From NCBI RefSeq assembly GCF_902491705.1, contig NZ_CABUIW010000002.1:1-64000 (forward strand): DNA of 64,000 bases, in the 5' to 3' direction. Below the pieces are notes generated by a model. It was not told the origin of the DNA and ran no database searches. It worked only from the letters and a program-made list of their open reading frames with translations. Position 1 is the stretch's first letter. Each line of letters opens with the position of its first letter. Shown one piece after another: positions 42,975-53,100 of this stretch. A program made the translations under genes and the position numbers. The stretch comes from an uncultured Lactobacillus sp. GTDB lineage: Bacteria; Bacillota; Bacilli; Lactobacillales; Lactobacillaceae.

Positions 42975-43492
42975 TATTCATTGTCCTCCTTAGTGCTTTC
43001 TACTTTAGGTTCTGTAGGTGTTGGGTCTTTGCTAAGGTTGTTAACTGCAGTTCCTAAATCTTGCAATGCTTGATTAAATTGAGTGCCTATTTGGTTGACC
43101 TGATTAATCAAGATGGTTGAAGTTTCATTTGATTGGTTGATTGATTCTTGAATAGCGTTGAATTGCTTATCCTTCAAAGCACTACTCTTATCTAACTTAT
43201 CAACCCTCTTGTAAAGTTGGCTAAGTCCTTCTTTTGACTTGTCGTACCAGGTATTATTTACCCAGTCATAACAAGGATTAATTAAATCGGGTGATGGTAA
43301 AGTTAATGGATATGGGTAAGTACCAACTTTATCTATTTTAACCGGTACTCTTTCGCAATCAACTTCAGAATCGCTTCGGTATGCATACACGTAGTTGCTC
43401 AATAAGTCTTGAATCATATCTGCTTGATCTGAAGCTAGATGTAATTCAACATCTTTAACTTCGGTAGTTGTGTTGTTTGTTTCTTTAACCAT
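42974..43492 (-). CDS. Prophage protein with coiled-coil C-terminus (XkdW-like position)
   Basis: A 172-residue hydrophilic protein. The N-terminal half has VELHLASDQADMIQDLLSNY and aromatic PCYDWVNNTWYDKSK; the second half is a coiled coil (GLSQLYKRVDKLDKSSALKD, then Gln/Asn-rich SINQSNETSTILINQVNQIG) and a Pro/Glu tail. It stands where a minor tail or XkdW-like gene is found. Probably a tail accessory protein; the function is not proven. Confidence 0.55.
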   Translation of the reverse strand: MVKETNNTTTEVKDVELHLASDQADMIQDLLSNYVYAYRSDSEVDCERVPVKIDKVGTYPYPLTLPSPDLINPCYDWVNNTWYDKSKEGLSQLYKRVDKLDKSSALKDKQFNAIQESINQSNETSTILINQVNQIGTQFNQALQDLGTAVNNLSKDPTPTEPKVESTKEDNE

Positions 43493-43519
43493 TTCTTTTT
43501 CTCTCTTCCTTAGATAAAT

Positions 43520-43546
43520 AAAAAGCAGAACATTCTAATGTTCTGC
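43520..43546 (-). terminator. Terminator between the tail and lysis modules (second)
   Basis: GCAGAACATT/AATGTTCTGC perfect stem on the minus strand followed by TTTTTATTT. Confidence 0.88.
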
Positions 43547-43674
43547 AAATAATTGTCTGTATAAAGCGTTGATATTTAATTTAGTTCGATTGGTACTGAC
43601 AATTATAAAACCTCTTTCTTAGATCATTATGGTGGATAAATTTCGTAATACATTTTCTGTGGTGCTTTCTACTT

Positions 43675-43699
43675 AAAAAGCACGCCTAAAGGTGTGCTT
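43675..43699 (-). terminator. Terminator right after the receptor-binding gene (first)
   Basis: AAGCACACC-TTTA-GGCGTGCTT hairpin (one G-U) with T4-5 run on the minus strand. Together with the one at 43520-43546 it splits structural and lysis transcription; a weak TTGTCA-17-TTAAAT promoter could lie between. Confidence 0.82.
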
Positions 43700-43709
43700 G
43701 ATTTTGAGA

Positions 43710-44579
43710 TTAACCGATGAGGAAGAAAGCCCGCACACCGGGCCAGATGTCTGCCGCACCAGCGCGCCAGACATCATCACCAAAGCTGCCCGCACTCGCA
43801 AACTCAGACGCAGAATGGACATCTCTAAGCCACATTGCCCATCTATGTGTATTACGCTCATCGCTACTCATACGCATAAGTGGCAACTGTACATTATCAT
43901 CGCCGATGTTGTACCAACCTCCATTCTTGTTATTGCCGTTAATTGTAGTGCCATAAATCATGATTTCATTCGGAATCATAACCTTCATATCACGCCATTC
44001 ACCTTGATCTGGTGCGCCACTAGAGTCAACGTGAGTGGATACAATACCGCGCCATTTCATTAAGTTTGAACCAAAATCAGATTCTAACTTTTGCTGAATT
44101 GATGGGAAGTAAGTTTTATACATCTTCGACCCGGCAAAGCCGCCTTCGGTAGTATTAGTGTCGTTCATGAAGTGTGTAGTTTTACCATCACCTCGTAGCT
44201 CGGTACCATCAGCCATTTTTGAAAATCCTGTGGGCATCAAGAGCAAGTGGTTACCTAAAGGGATATTGTCATCGTTGCCATGCTTATAATTAATTGCTGC
44301 AATTACATAAGTTGAGCCGTTAATAGTGAAGTAGTCACCAATAAACATATCTTTAAAAGAGCCGTTTCTAATATTTGCAATGTGAGTAGCGGTTAATGCA
44401 CCTAAACTTTGGCCGCGATAGATATTGTTGTGAGTAATTGCACCATCTGGAACGAGAGAGTAATACAGATCTCTCAATCTAGTTTTAGATTCTCCGTTTC
44501 CGGTGAACGTAAGTGCAAAATTATCATTGGTATCTGGTTTCCAATTTTCGTTTAAATCTTGAATTCTCATATTTGCCAT
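43710..44579 (-). CDS. Prophage receptor-binding / tail tip protein, C-type-lectin-like C-terminus
   Basis: A 289-residue protein at the end of the structural operon. The first 90 residues (LRDLYYSLVPDGAITHNNIY) look like a baseplate-binding neck. The C-terminal 120 residues include WYNIGDDNVQLPLMRMSS, WAMWLRDVHS and end PGVRAFFLIG, a pattern like DUF6273 or C-type-lectin-like tips that recognise hosts. The codons for about the last 45 residues are strikingly GC-rich (39 of 60 bases G/C at 43741-43800) against the AT-rich phage. No reverse transcriptase or template repeat is in view, so a diversity-generating system is not supported. Confidence 0.7.
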   Translation of the reverse strand: MANMRIQDLNENWKPDTNDNFALTFTGNGESKTRLRDLYYSLVPDGAITHNNIYRGQSLGALTATHIANIRNGSFKDMFIGDYFTINGSTYVIAAINYKHGNDDNIPLGNHLLLMPTGFSKMADGTELRGDGKTTHFMNDTNTTEGGFAGSKMYKTYFPSIQQKLESDFGSNLMKWRGIVSTHVDSSGAPDQGEWRDMKVMIPNEIMIYGTTINGNNKNGGWYNIGDDNVQLPLMRMSSDERNTHRWAMWLRDVHSASEFASAGSFGDDVWRAGAADIWPGVRAFFLIG

Positions 44580-44603
44580 TATTTTAATTTCCTTTCTTTA
44601 AGG

Positions 44604-45773
44604 TTATCTAACCTTTTTTTCTAACTTTGTTAATCTTTCATCCAAGCTTTGAATGCCGTTTTGAACAGCCTGAATCGTAGGGTTATTTTCAACAGATAAT
44701 TTAGTAACATACGATTCAACCGCTAACTTGTTAATAGCATTTTCAAATACATCAGATAACATTCTAATTGTCTTACCAACACTTTCAGCATCGGCGGCTT
44801 GATTAGCCTTATTAAGGCTTTTATCAATTAAGATGTATTGAGTATCTGCGATCATTTCATTACTGTCATGAGCAGCTAAATTACCACCATCATGAGTTAG
44901 CAAATTGAGTGATCGCTTGTTAGCAATTACACCATTTTCGAATCTAATAGCATCTTCTTTGGCTTGTACTAAACCACGTTGGGCTACTGCAATTTGATCA
45001 GCATTTGATAAAGCTAAATTATTAACATCTCTAACTTTTTCTTTCGTTTCAAACGTATTTCTTAAATCACGTTCAATATCTAACACTTCATCTTCAATGG
45101 CTCTGAAGTTATCCCCGACCTGTTTAGAATCAGGGGCTTTACCTCTAACTGATAAAGTTTGATCAAAATCAACAATAGGCTTATTAGCAAATAATTGTTT
45201 ACCATCGTGGCCTAATAGTTGATTCCCTTTAGAATCTTTAAGCGTTATTGGAACATAACCAACACTTAGAGCATTAATAATTTCATCTATGTCCTGTTGG
45301 TGTTCTCTTCGTGATTCTAATCCATCAGGATTAATATTGATTGTTACATTATCAGTATCACCAACCTGAACATAAACCATAATTCTAAACTCAAAGCTTG
45401 GATCACTTAAAGTAAGTCTTTCAGGTTCTTCGGCCAAAGAAAAAGCGATAGGATAGCTTACATTAGTGCCATTCTGTCGCCCTTCAATTTGAATACTTTG
45501 TAAATTAATATCTCTATTAAGTCTAGTACTTTCTTGAGTAAAAGATAACTCAATTCCTAGAATTCCTTGATCTGCTAATGATTTATCATCTTTAGCAAAA
45601 ATAGGGATATGACCAATTGGATTAACGATTGATCCTTGATTCATTACATCATTTTCATTAGTTTTGCTTTCACTATAAGAAGCAGATGTAATTTCAAAGG
45701 TTCTTCCTCGTACTACTCCTTGAATAATTTGTAATCCTTTAGGTAGTAACTTTGTTCTACTGTATTTACTCAT
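44604..45773 (-). CDS. Baseplate upper protein (BppU-like) with duplicated tail motif
   Basis: A 389-residue structural protein. Residues 40-150 resemble the BppU N-terminal domain (NPIGHIPIFAKDDKSLADQG, then DPSFEFRIMVYVQVG). Two copies of a motif follow: about 186-225 (LLGHDGKQLFANKPIVDFD, with a later G-K-A-x-D-x-K-x-VG) and about 291-337 (LLTHDGGNLAAHDSNEMI, with A-A-D-A-E-S-VG). Each is like the short adaptor repeats of phage fibres. The last 40 residues are coiled coil. It links baseplate to the host-recognition protein encoded next. Confidence 0.7.
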   Translation of the reverse strand: MSKYSRTKLLPKGLQIIQGVVRGRTFEITSASYSESKTNENDVMNQGSIVNPIGHIPIFAKDDKSLADQGILGIELSFTQESTRLNRDINLQSIQIEGRQNGTNVSYPIAFSLAEEPERLTLSDPSFEFRIMVYVQVGDTDNVTININPDGLESRREHQQDIDEIINALSVGYVPITLKDSKGNQLLGHDGKQLFANKPIVDFDQTLSVRGKAPDSKQVGDNFRAIEDEVLDIERDLRNTFETKEKVRDVNNLALSNADQIAVAQRGLVQAKEDAIRFENGVIANKRSLNLLTHDGGNLAAHDSNEMIADTQYILIDKSLNKANQAADAESVGKTIRMLSDVFENAINKLAVESYVTKLSVENNPTIQAVQNGIQSLDERLTKLEKKVR

Positions 45774-46444
45774 AAATTCCTCCTTTCTGCTTCAATCGTT
45801 TGAATAGTGCTTCCAGTAACCGGCGTAGCAACATAAGCGGACGGTTCAATATTTGTCTTACCCCAAATACCATATTGATATAATCGCTTGACAATTGTTG
45901 AATCATCTAGCCATTCTGCTTTAGCTACAGTTTGAGCAACCACAGTGCAAGCAGAACCAACATAAGCGTGAGCCGCTTCAGTTTTAGCCCACAAACGGTA
46001 GGTATAGCCCATGTTTGCCGGTAACCATGTATTTAATTCAAAAATTACCAGTTTCTGTTGAGACTTAGTTAACTCACCAGTCCAAGAAACAACATTCAAT
46101 ACACGCCGTGAACGATCAACACTAACTTCAGCCGGAATTTTCAAAGATCCGAAAATTTGCTTTAACCGTCTGATGGTTAGTGGTTGTGGTTTAAGTGTCC
46201 TGGTAAGAACCCTTTGCCTTCTTAGCTCTAAGCTGTCACCATATTCAGGCACAATACCATATTGATCTTCAAAAACTGAAATACCTTTTTCATCAGTTTT
46301 AGAAATAAATTCATTAAATAAAGTTCGATTGAGATCATCATCAAATTTACTCAATCCTTTGCCTTGAGCTTTTAGCAACTCCTCCATTTCATACACGCCG
46401 TTATAGTAATCAGGCATGTAATTGAGAAGTTCATCGGTTTTCAT
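45770..46444 (-). CDS. XkdU-like baseplate protein (DUF2313)
   Basis: A 224-residue protein with the DUF2313/YmfQ layout: DELLNYMPDYYNGVYEMEEL at the N-terminus, followed by EYGDSLELRRQRVLTRTLKP and PLTIRRLKQIFGSLKIPAEV. It overlaps the J-like gene by 14 bases and the next gene by 4. In Mu-like phages such proteins (gp48) lie in the baseplate wedge. Confidence 0.85.
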   Translation of the reverse strand: MKTDELLNYMPDYYNGVYEMEELLKAQGKGLSKFDDDLNRTLFNEFISKTDEKGISVFEDQYGIVPEYGDSLELRRQRVLTRTLKPQPLTIRRLKQIFGSLKIPAEVSVDRSRRVLNVVSWTGELTKSQQKLVIFELNTWLPANMGYTYRLWAKTEAAHAYVGSACTVVAQTVAKAEWLDDSTIVKRLYQYGIWGKTNIEPSAYVATPVTGSTIQTIEAERRNL

Positions 46445-47585
46445 TAATTACGGTCACCTCCCCTAAAACAGGCAATTGAGATACTTGATTATCAAAAATT
46501 AAAGAAATATCTTTTTCAGCTCCATTTAAAATTGGTAAGTTTGCATTTGCTACACCTTCTATTTGCATGATTTTAGATAAAATCCGTGATCTAAAAATAG
46601 TCAATGTATAGCCTCTACCAGTTGTAGGGTTAATTGTGGCCCAATTTTGCCGTAATTCAATGAAGAACTTTGATAATACATTTTTTATTTGTTGCTCAAT
46701 ATTACTAGTAACATGCTGAGCATCTAAAAGAGCATTAATCTGCACATTTACAATTAATGTTTCTGCGGTGGTTACTGTCACTCTGTGATCAATTGGAGCT
46801 AATCCATAACCCTGAGTTTCTTTGTCTTCAGGATCAATTTCTTCTTTAACTTTTTTTATTAAAGTTGAACTAGCCGGCATCAAATCATTATTTAAAATCA
46901 CTAACTTAACCGTTCCCGGTCCATTCCAAACTGGGTAAACCTGGGTAGCTCCTACATCGTGAATCTTACTAGTCATATCTAAGTAATCAGCAACATTACC
47001 ACCATAAGCAACCCATGAATTAGTATTTAACAAACGATCTCTTAAATGATCATCACTTTCTTCATCCCTAGCTGGAATGGTGATTTCAATAATTTCAGCC
47101 CATGCTAAATTATCATTAGGGGTGACCGGTAATACTTGCCCTAAATAAGAATTAGCATATGTGCCAGCTTCTTCAGCTTGCATTTCAGCCGTTCCATCAT
47201 CATTAGCCTTAATTACCGTATAAAAAATAGGCGATTCTGCAATACTTGCAAATCTATCACCTACTTCTACATTTATTGGATTACCATCATCATTATTAAA
47301 TCTAGCCTTAACTTCTGTGTTAGTGGCTGCATATCTATTAGTACCATGTTCAACCGCTCTATAGTCCAAAAACTCACCTTGAGCGGTTTTAATATATGTT
47401 TCTCTAATAATATTTGCTAAAGATAAAGACTGTTGAGCAGATACCATAGCTGCAGGAGCTAAAGCATCAAAGATAATTGAACCTTCACGTTTGTCAATAT
47501 CGTTAGGCACTTGATCAAGCATTAAATTTAACCAGTAATCATAATTTTGTGCTTCTAGTTCATTCGCTAATTCATTAGGATTCAT
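46431..47585 (-). CDS. Baseplate J-like protein (XkdT)
   Basis: A 384-residue baseplate wedge protein. Conserved features include QVPNDIDKREGSIIFDALAP (about residues 24-43), YRAVEHGTNRYAATNTEVKA, RDEESDDHLRDRLLN and GATQVYPVWNGPGTVKLVIL, typical of GpJ/XkdT. It is the main hexagonal baseplate component of contractile tails. It overlaps the XkdS-like gene by 11 bases. Confidence 0.9.
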   Translation of the reverse strand: MNPNELANELEAQNYDYWLNLMLDQVPNDIDKREGSIIFDALAPAAMVSAQQSLSLANIIRETYIKTAQGEFLDYRAVEHGTNRYAATNTEVKARFNNDDGNPINVEVGDRFASIAESPIFYTVIKANDDGTAEMQAEEAGTYANSYLGQVLPVTPNDNLAWAEIIEITIPARDEESDDHLRDRLLNTNSWVAYGGNVADYLDMTSKIHDVGATQVYPVWNGPGTVKLVILNNDLMPASSTLIKKVKEEIDPEDKETQGYGLAPIDHRVTVTTAETLIVNVQINALLDAQHVTSNIEQQIKNVLSKFFIELRQNWATINPTTGRGYTLTIFRSRILSKIMQIEGVANANLPILNGAEKDISLIFDNQVSQLPVLGEVTVINENR

Positions 47586-48030
47586 CTACAATATCCACCT
47601 CACTTTCAAAGCCCACTCTTCCATAAACCGTGTTAGCATAGCCTTCAACTGTAATTGAATCACTGCTAGATTTTTCACATTTTGTAATATCAACGCTGGT
47701 AATCCGATCATCGGCTTCTAATGCTTCAACAGTCATTCTTTCTGCTTCAGATACAGCATAATCAATTGATTCTCCAATTAATTCAGGCAAATCATTGCCA
47801 TACTGCTCATCATAAATTTGATAAACGAAACGTTCAGTTTTTAGAATTTTATCTGCAGCTTGTTTCATTGCATCAAGTTCATCAGTCATACTACGAATAT
47901 GACCATTAGCCACCTTGAAGGTATAGGTGGGACTTTGGCCGTCTTCTTCATCGTCAATATCATCATCATCTAAATAAGCATCTTCCATCAATGCTCCAAT
48001 GTTTAATTCTTTATCAGAATCCAAAGCCAT
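47575..48030 (-). CDS. XkdS-like protein (DUF2634)
   Basis: A 151-residue baseplate protein. The acidic start (YLDDDDIDDEEDGQSPTYTF) is followed by the DUF2634 core AMKQAADKILKTERFVYQIY and YGNDLPELIGESIDYAVSEA, which resembles W-type lysozyme-like gp25 family members of baseplates. AAAGGA lies 9 bases before the ATG at 48030; an upstream GTG at 48036 is less likely. Confidence 0.85.
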   Translation of the reverse strand: MALDSDKELNIGALMEDAYLDDDDIDDEEDGQSPTYTFKVANGHIRSMTDELDAMKQAADKILKTERFVYQIYDEQYGNDLPELIGESIDYAVSEAERMTVEALEADDRITSVDITKCEKSSSDSITVEGYANTVYGRVGFESEVDIVDES

Positions 48031-48415
48031 CCTCACCTATCCTTTCAAATAAATAAAACTGTTGACCACCATCTTCACGGATCATGGTTACCTTGTCACC
48101 TTTTTCAAGTGAATTATCAAATTCAATATACATTGATTTCTTTTTAAACTCTAAATTAGCTTTCTTAATATCCGCTGCTTCGTGATGCCCGTGAAAAGTC
48201 ATATCTGCAGAACCTTTCATAATGGCTTTACCTTGAAGTTTAAACTTACCAATATGTTTACCAAGAATAATAAAATCACTAGTTAAAACCATATTATTAG
48301 ATAATTGAATCTTTAAAGGTGAAGTATTAATGACAGTTCCATAAACAACATCAGAATAGTCACTAGACTTGCCACCACGTTGCATTATTAACTCATAGAG
48401 CCGTTTACCTGCCAT
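48014..48415 (-). CDS. XkdR-like protein (DUF2577)
   Basis: A 133-residue protein of the DUF2577 family: LYELIMQRGGKSSDYSDVVY at the start, an OB-like NTSPLKIQLSNNMVLTSDFI, and SLEKGDKVTMIREDGGQQFY near the end. Part of the PBSX-type baseplate gene set. It overlaps both neighbours (28 and 17-23 bases), evidence of tight coupling. Confidence 0.85.
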   Translation of the reverse strand: MAGKRLYELIMQRGGKSSDYSDVVYGTVINTSPLKIQLSNNMVLTSDFIILGKHIGKFKLQGKAIMKGSADMTFHGHHEAADIKKANLEFKKKSMYIEFDNSLEKGDKVTMIREDGGQQFYLFERIGEDGFGF

Positions 48416-49455
48416 GATTGCCCCACTTTCATTGTTAACTCACATGTATAATCTTGGCCAAAGTTGTGGACTGCCTTCAGAATTGGACAGTCCTTAAACT
48501 TTTTCTTGTAGTCTTTGATGCTTACTGTCACATAGTTACCAGGAACTAAATCAGTTCGACCAATGCAAGTAATTTTTAATTGCTTATTAACCATATTGCG
48601 GTTTTTAAGCTCATTTTTAGCTTGTTGAATCATTTGAGCATCATTAGCTTTCTTTTTAGCATTAACTACCTTTTGAAGCTTGCCCCATTGCTTACTTGAA
48701 GGCATAGTAACAGTTTTTGAAGAAATCGTAGTAGTTTTAGGATCATCTGCACTAGTTTGAGTTTTTGATGTTTTTTTACTCTTTTTACTATCTTTTTTAA
48801 CAACCTTTACAACATTGTAAGTATTATCAATATCAACCGAGTAATCGTAATCAGTAAGCCCCAACTTATCACCTACAACAATATCCAGCTTCTTATAAGG
48901 GAACTTCCTTAATTCAACAGTATCGTAATTATCAAAGATCAAATAATGTTTATGAGTATTCTTAGTAGTTGCACTCATTGCGCTCTTAATCATGTCAAAA
49001 TACGTTTTACCATCATCAACTTCAGCCTTGCATTTATGACTAGATCCAGCCACAACTTTGGCTTTAATTCCGGCACGTTTTGAGACTTCTTTGAATCGTT
49101 CGCTCAATGTACCAGCTTTAAATACAATTGAATCTTCATTCTTTAAGTAACGGCTAGGACCATAGCATTTAACAGTAATGTTGTGGTTCTTATCAAAGCC
49201 ATACTTAAAAACATAGCCATAAAAGATTTTCTTCTTTTTGTAAGAAAATGAAATGATATCTCCTGTATAAGGAATAATTGGCTTTTCATCAAATACTAGT
49301 TTGAAATCAAACTGAGATGCTGAAAAATTGGTGTCAATAGTCCATTTGATTGAATCATCAATTACAAGATCACTAATATCATAGCTTGCACGGCTTTTAG
49401 AATGAGTAAAGTGAGTTGATCTGCGTTTTAAAGTTAACTTGATAATATCAGTCAT
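48388..49455 (-). CDS. XkdQ-like baseplate hub protein
   Basis: A 355-residue protein related to XkdQ/gpD hub proteins: IDDSIKWTIDTNFSASQFDF (about residues 31-50), FSYKKKKIFYGYVFKYGFD, and a later YFDMIKSAMSATTKNTHKHY. Lys/Ser-rich linker residues (about 210-240) break the N- and C-terminal halves. It sits at the tail end, near the tape measure tip. Overlaps the XkdP-like gene by 4 bases. Confidence 0.85.
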   Translation of the reverse strand: MTDIIKLTLKRRSTHFTHSKSRASYDISDLVIDDSIKWTIDTNFSASQFDFKLVFDEKPIIPYTGDIISFSYKKKKIFYGYVFKYGFDKNHNITVKCYGPSRYLKNEDSIVFKAGTLSERFKEVSKRAGIKAKVVAGSSHKCKAEVDDGKTYFDMIKSAMSATTKNTHKHYLIFDNYDTVELRKFPYKKLDIVVGDKLGLTDYDYSVDIDNTYNVVKVVKKDSKKSKKTSKTQTSADDPKTTTISSKTVTMPSSKQWGKLQKVVNAKKKANDAQMIQQAKNELKNRNMVNKQLKITCIGRTDLVPGNYVTVSIKDYKKKFKDCPILKAVHNFGQDYTCELTMKVGQSWQVNGSMS

Positions 49456-50144
49456 GATCTTTTCACCTCACTCATTTTTACCCAACCACGAGCTTTACCG
49501 TTAATGCCTACACAAACCGGATATTCACGACCTGGAACAATGTATAAAACTTCACGCTTAGCATTCTTTTCATACATTCCTGCTCCCTTGCCATAACTAT
49601 CAGCATGTAACCGCCCATTAACTGAAACAGTTGAACCAACATTAATCTTTTTAGCTGGTTTTGAGCGTTTCTTTGCTGGCTTAGAACGTCCACGCTTTTT
49701 AGGATTCTTCTTTTTCTCGTAACTAAATTTACGATATTGCTTTAATTCCAAAGTGTAGGCATATTCATCAGCCCAGCCATTCTCTAAACCATATTCAAAA
49801 CTAGCAATAGTCATCAACATTGAAATATCTGTTTTGGTAACCACGAATCTAACTTTATGGTTTTTGCTTTGCATTGATTTGATTTTCTTAACATAGGTAG
49901 CCTGCTTATGTGGGCTTTTAGTTGCTGTATAGTGAGCACCAACCGTAGGAAAAACAGAATTAATTGATACACCTACTAGCTTTAATTTACCAGGGATATT
50001 TACTTCACCTAAGTTAACAATAGTTTCAGAATGATCATCTGTTTCATATTTCAACTTAACATCTTTTGGATTCACTGGAATTTGAAGATTTTCACCAGTA
50101 GTTTGATCTTTTATATAAAATTCCAGGCCACTTCTATCAGGCAT
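49452..50144 (-). CDS. XkdP-like tail protein with SH3-like C-terminus
   Basis: A roughly 230-residue protein with the N-terminal XkdP-type phage domain (LEFYIKDQTTGENLQIPVNP, about residues 7-26), a Lys/Pro-rich linker (KKNPKKRGRSKPAKKRSKPA) and a C-terminal SH3-like module (INVGSTVSVNGRLHADSYGK onward), where related proteins carry LysM. It may hold cell wall contact. AGGAAG stands 8 bases before ATG 50144, better than the GTG at 50153. Confidence 0.8.
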   Translation of the reverse strand: MPDRSGLEFYIKDQTTGENLQIPVNPKDVKLKYETDDHSETIVNLGEVNIPGKLKLVGVSINSVFPTVGAHYTATKSPHKQATYVKKIKSMQSKNHKVRFVVTKTDISMLMTIASFEYGLENGWADEYAYTLELKQYRKFSYEKKKNPKKRGRSKPAKKRSKPAKKINVGSTVSVNGRLHADSYGKGAGMYEKNAKREVLYIVPGREYPVCVGINGKARGWVKMSEVKRS

Positions 50145-50156
50145 AATCATCACTTC

Positions 50157-53100
50157 CTAACTTAATGACTTATCGGCTTGTTCCATGATTTTTTCTTCAA
50201 GTCTATCTAATAAGACATCCGCATCTTCTTCAGGATTACCAGAACTGTTAATTACAATGGCACCTGGAGCAATAGTTACTTGACTAGAATTATTAGTGCC
50301 ACCAGTGTAGTAATTACTATTTGTAGCACTATTAGGCCTAATTGAGCTTGAGCTTAAAGATCCTGAACTACTAATTGAACTATTCAATCCAGGATAAGCA
50401 CTATTAATCATGGCTCTACTGCTTTGACTAATAAGCCCTCTTGTAGAATCCATACCAACAGCCATACCTTGACCAATAAAACTACCAACTTCTGCAAAAA
50501 GTCTTGATGGCGAGTGAATTTGAGCCGCTGCTCTTGCCGCCCTGTTAGCTTGAGCAACTAACTCATTAGCTGCGGCGGCAACTGCTCCAATCTGGGAGCG
50601 AATACCAGCGGCTAAACCAGCACCAATCATGGCACCAGCAGCTTGCATAGATCCAGCGGCGCTTCTAGCAGCAGCTATAGCTTGATTCAATGCACTACGA
50701 ACAGCGGCGCTAATTTGTGCACCACCTGCTCTTGCAGCTGCAGCAGCTCTACTCATACCAGAACGAACAGCAGAAACTACACCGAACATATTAGGTCTTT
50801 GAACTTTAGGAGCAGGAATTGTTCTAAGTTTAGGCATCTTTGGTTGTGGTATTTTAGGAGTTTTAATCTTAGGTGCAGGCATAGTTTTGACTTTAGGCAT
50901 TTTAGGTTGCGGCGCTTTAGGTGCTTTAACTTTTGGTGCTGAAATCTGTTTCTTAGAAATAGAACTAATTTGTTTATTAACAGAACTTAAATCAGCCTTA
51001 GCACCAATTTTGATCTTATGATTGCCACCCTTTGTGGCACTGCTCATTTTTTTGTTAATACCTGAGGTATCTACATCTGCTTTCATTTTTACTTTACTGT
51101 TACCGAAGGACTTTTTAGCATTATTAATTGCCGTGCTAAGTGTTTTCTCAGTAGTTGAAAAATCAAAAGGATGAAAGTTCTTTCTTGCATCTGAAAAAGC
51201 TTTACCAGCATCAGCAAAGTTTTTTCTAACACCAGAGAATGAAAAATCACCATTCTTAATGTCACTTAATGCAGCACCTAAACCTTTAGCAACAGAAACG
51301 ACACCTTTAATAGCGTTTCCGGCAGCAAGAGCGCCACTAACAATATTTTTAAAGATATCTACAACCATTGATAAACCTAGTAATGCGCCAGTACCAGCAA
51401 CTGCACCCAATGCTGTTACAAACTGTCTAATAGCAGGTAAAGCAGGAGCTAAAGCCTGTCCAATTTGACTAAAAGCCTGCCTTATTGGTGCAAATACTTG
51501 ACCCAAATTACTAAAAGTTTGACCCAATACTTGACCAATATTGCTGAATGATTGTTGAACAGTATCTCTAAAGCCTAGGAAATTGCTCTTCCATGCCATT
51601 ACTGCACCAGCAACTACTGCGGATATACCTAGAACAATTCCTGCAATTGGTAAGAAAGAACCGGATATAGCTGGTGCTAAAGAAGCAAAAGCTGTTTTAA
51701 TGCCATTAACTTTAGCCAGCATATCACCTATACCAGCTCCGAATTTTGAACCACCTAGCATATCAGCAAAGTGAGTTGCGCTGCCAGCATTAGCACCATC
51801 TTTTAAAATAGAAAAGAAACCAGCTATATCATTTTTAGCTTGTCCAATACTTGAAAAAGCCTTAGGCAATTCTTTGATTCCACTAAAAGCTGTACCAAAG
51901 CCGCCTTTAATAGCACTTAATCCAGATGCGATATTAGAGATTGTTCCAGCTACAGAACTAGCTCCTTTTAATAAAGTTAATGCTCCAGCGAAACTAGCAA
52001 TTGCTGTACCTACTGCCCTTATTTGACCAGGGCTCATTTTTGCTATTGCATTAGCAATATTAGTAATTATTAAACTAATTTCATTTAGCCCTTTACCAGA
52101 TAAACTACCTAAAGTGTTAGCAAGTGAACCACCTACACCACTAAAAGCATTTTTAACATTGTTAATAGCATTGCCTATAGCAGTTATCATGTTTCTAAAG
52201 CCATCTATATTAAATGAGCTGGCAAAGCCGTTAGAGAAATTCTCTCTAAATTCATCAAACTTGTTTTGAGCATTTTGAATGAAATTAACTAAGTTGTCTC
52301 CTAATTTTTCACCGTCAATATTGCCGATCTTATCAGTAATGCCTTCAACGGCTTTAATACCAATTTTCCCGACTTTATCAAAAGCCGGTTGAAGTTTATT
52401 GGCTAATGTTTCTTTCAAACCATCCATTGCTTGACCAACTGTTTTGTACTGAGTAGCCATCTTAGAGAAGTTAGCATTGGTACCAGTTTTAGCAACAGCA
52501 TTTAAGAAATCCTGAGTTTTAACTTTGCCATCCTGAATATCTTTAATAAGTTGTGTAGTACTTTCACCCATTGTTTTAGCAACGGCAGAGATACCGGCTG
52601 GAGTTTGTTCCAACATCAGCTTAAAATCTTGCCATTGAACTTTAGGCTTAGCTGCCATTTGTGTGGCTTGCTCACTTAAAGTTTTCATAGCTTGTTGAGG
52701 ATTATCAGAAGCGGCTGCTAAACCACCAAAACCTTTAACTAGTTTGGCAGTATTCTTAGTACCAACTGCGGCTAACTGAGCATAAGTACTAGACATATCA
52801 GAAGCACTATAAATTGTCTGCTGTGCAAATTGTTGCATTTCAGTTTTAGCTTTATTGATCTCAGTATTTGAAGCACCTAATTGGTGCATGTTTCCTTCAA
52901 ACGTTTGCCACGAAGTTGATGCTTCATTAAGTTCCCCCAGCATTGACCTAATACCAGAACCGGCTAAACCCATACCTTTACTAATCATGTTGCCTACCAC
53001 AACACCACCAGCCATAGATTTGAACAAGCCACTACTTGATTTTTCAGCGCCACCAAACATATTTCCGCCTAGTGCACCTTTTAGCCTACTAAAACCGGAC

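Noticed and set aside
43692..44063. 123-codon plus-strand frame across the receptor-binding gene
   Set aside because: It is antisense to a well-supported gene, and its openness reflects the GC-rich tip; no ribosome site.
43710..44579. Diversity-generating retroelement target
   Set aside because: The lectin-like tip fits, but there is no reverse transcriptase, no near-copy template repeat and no adenine-biased pattern in the window.
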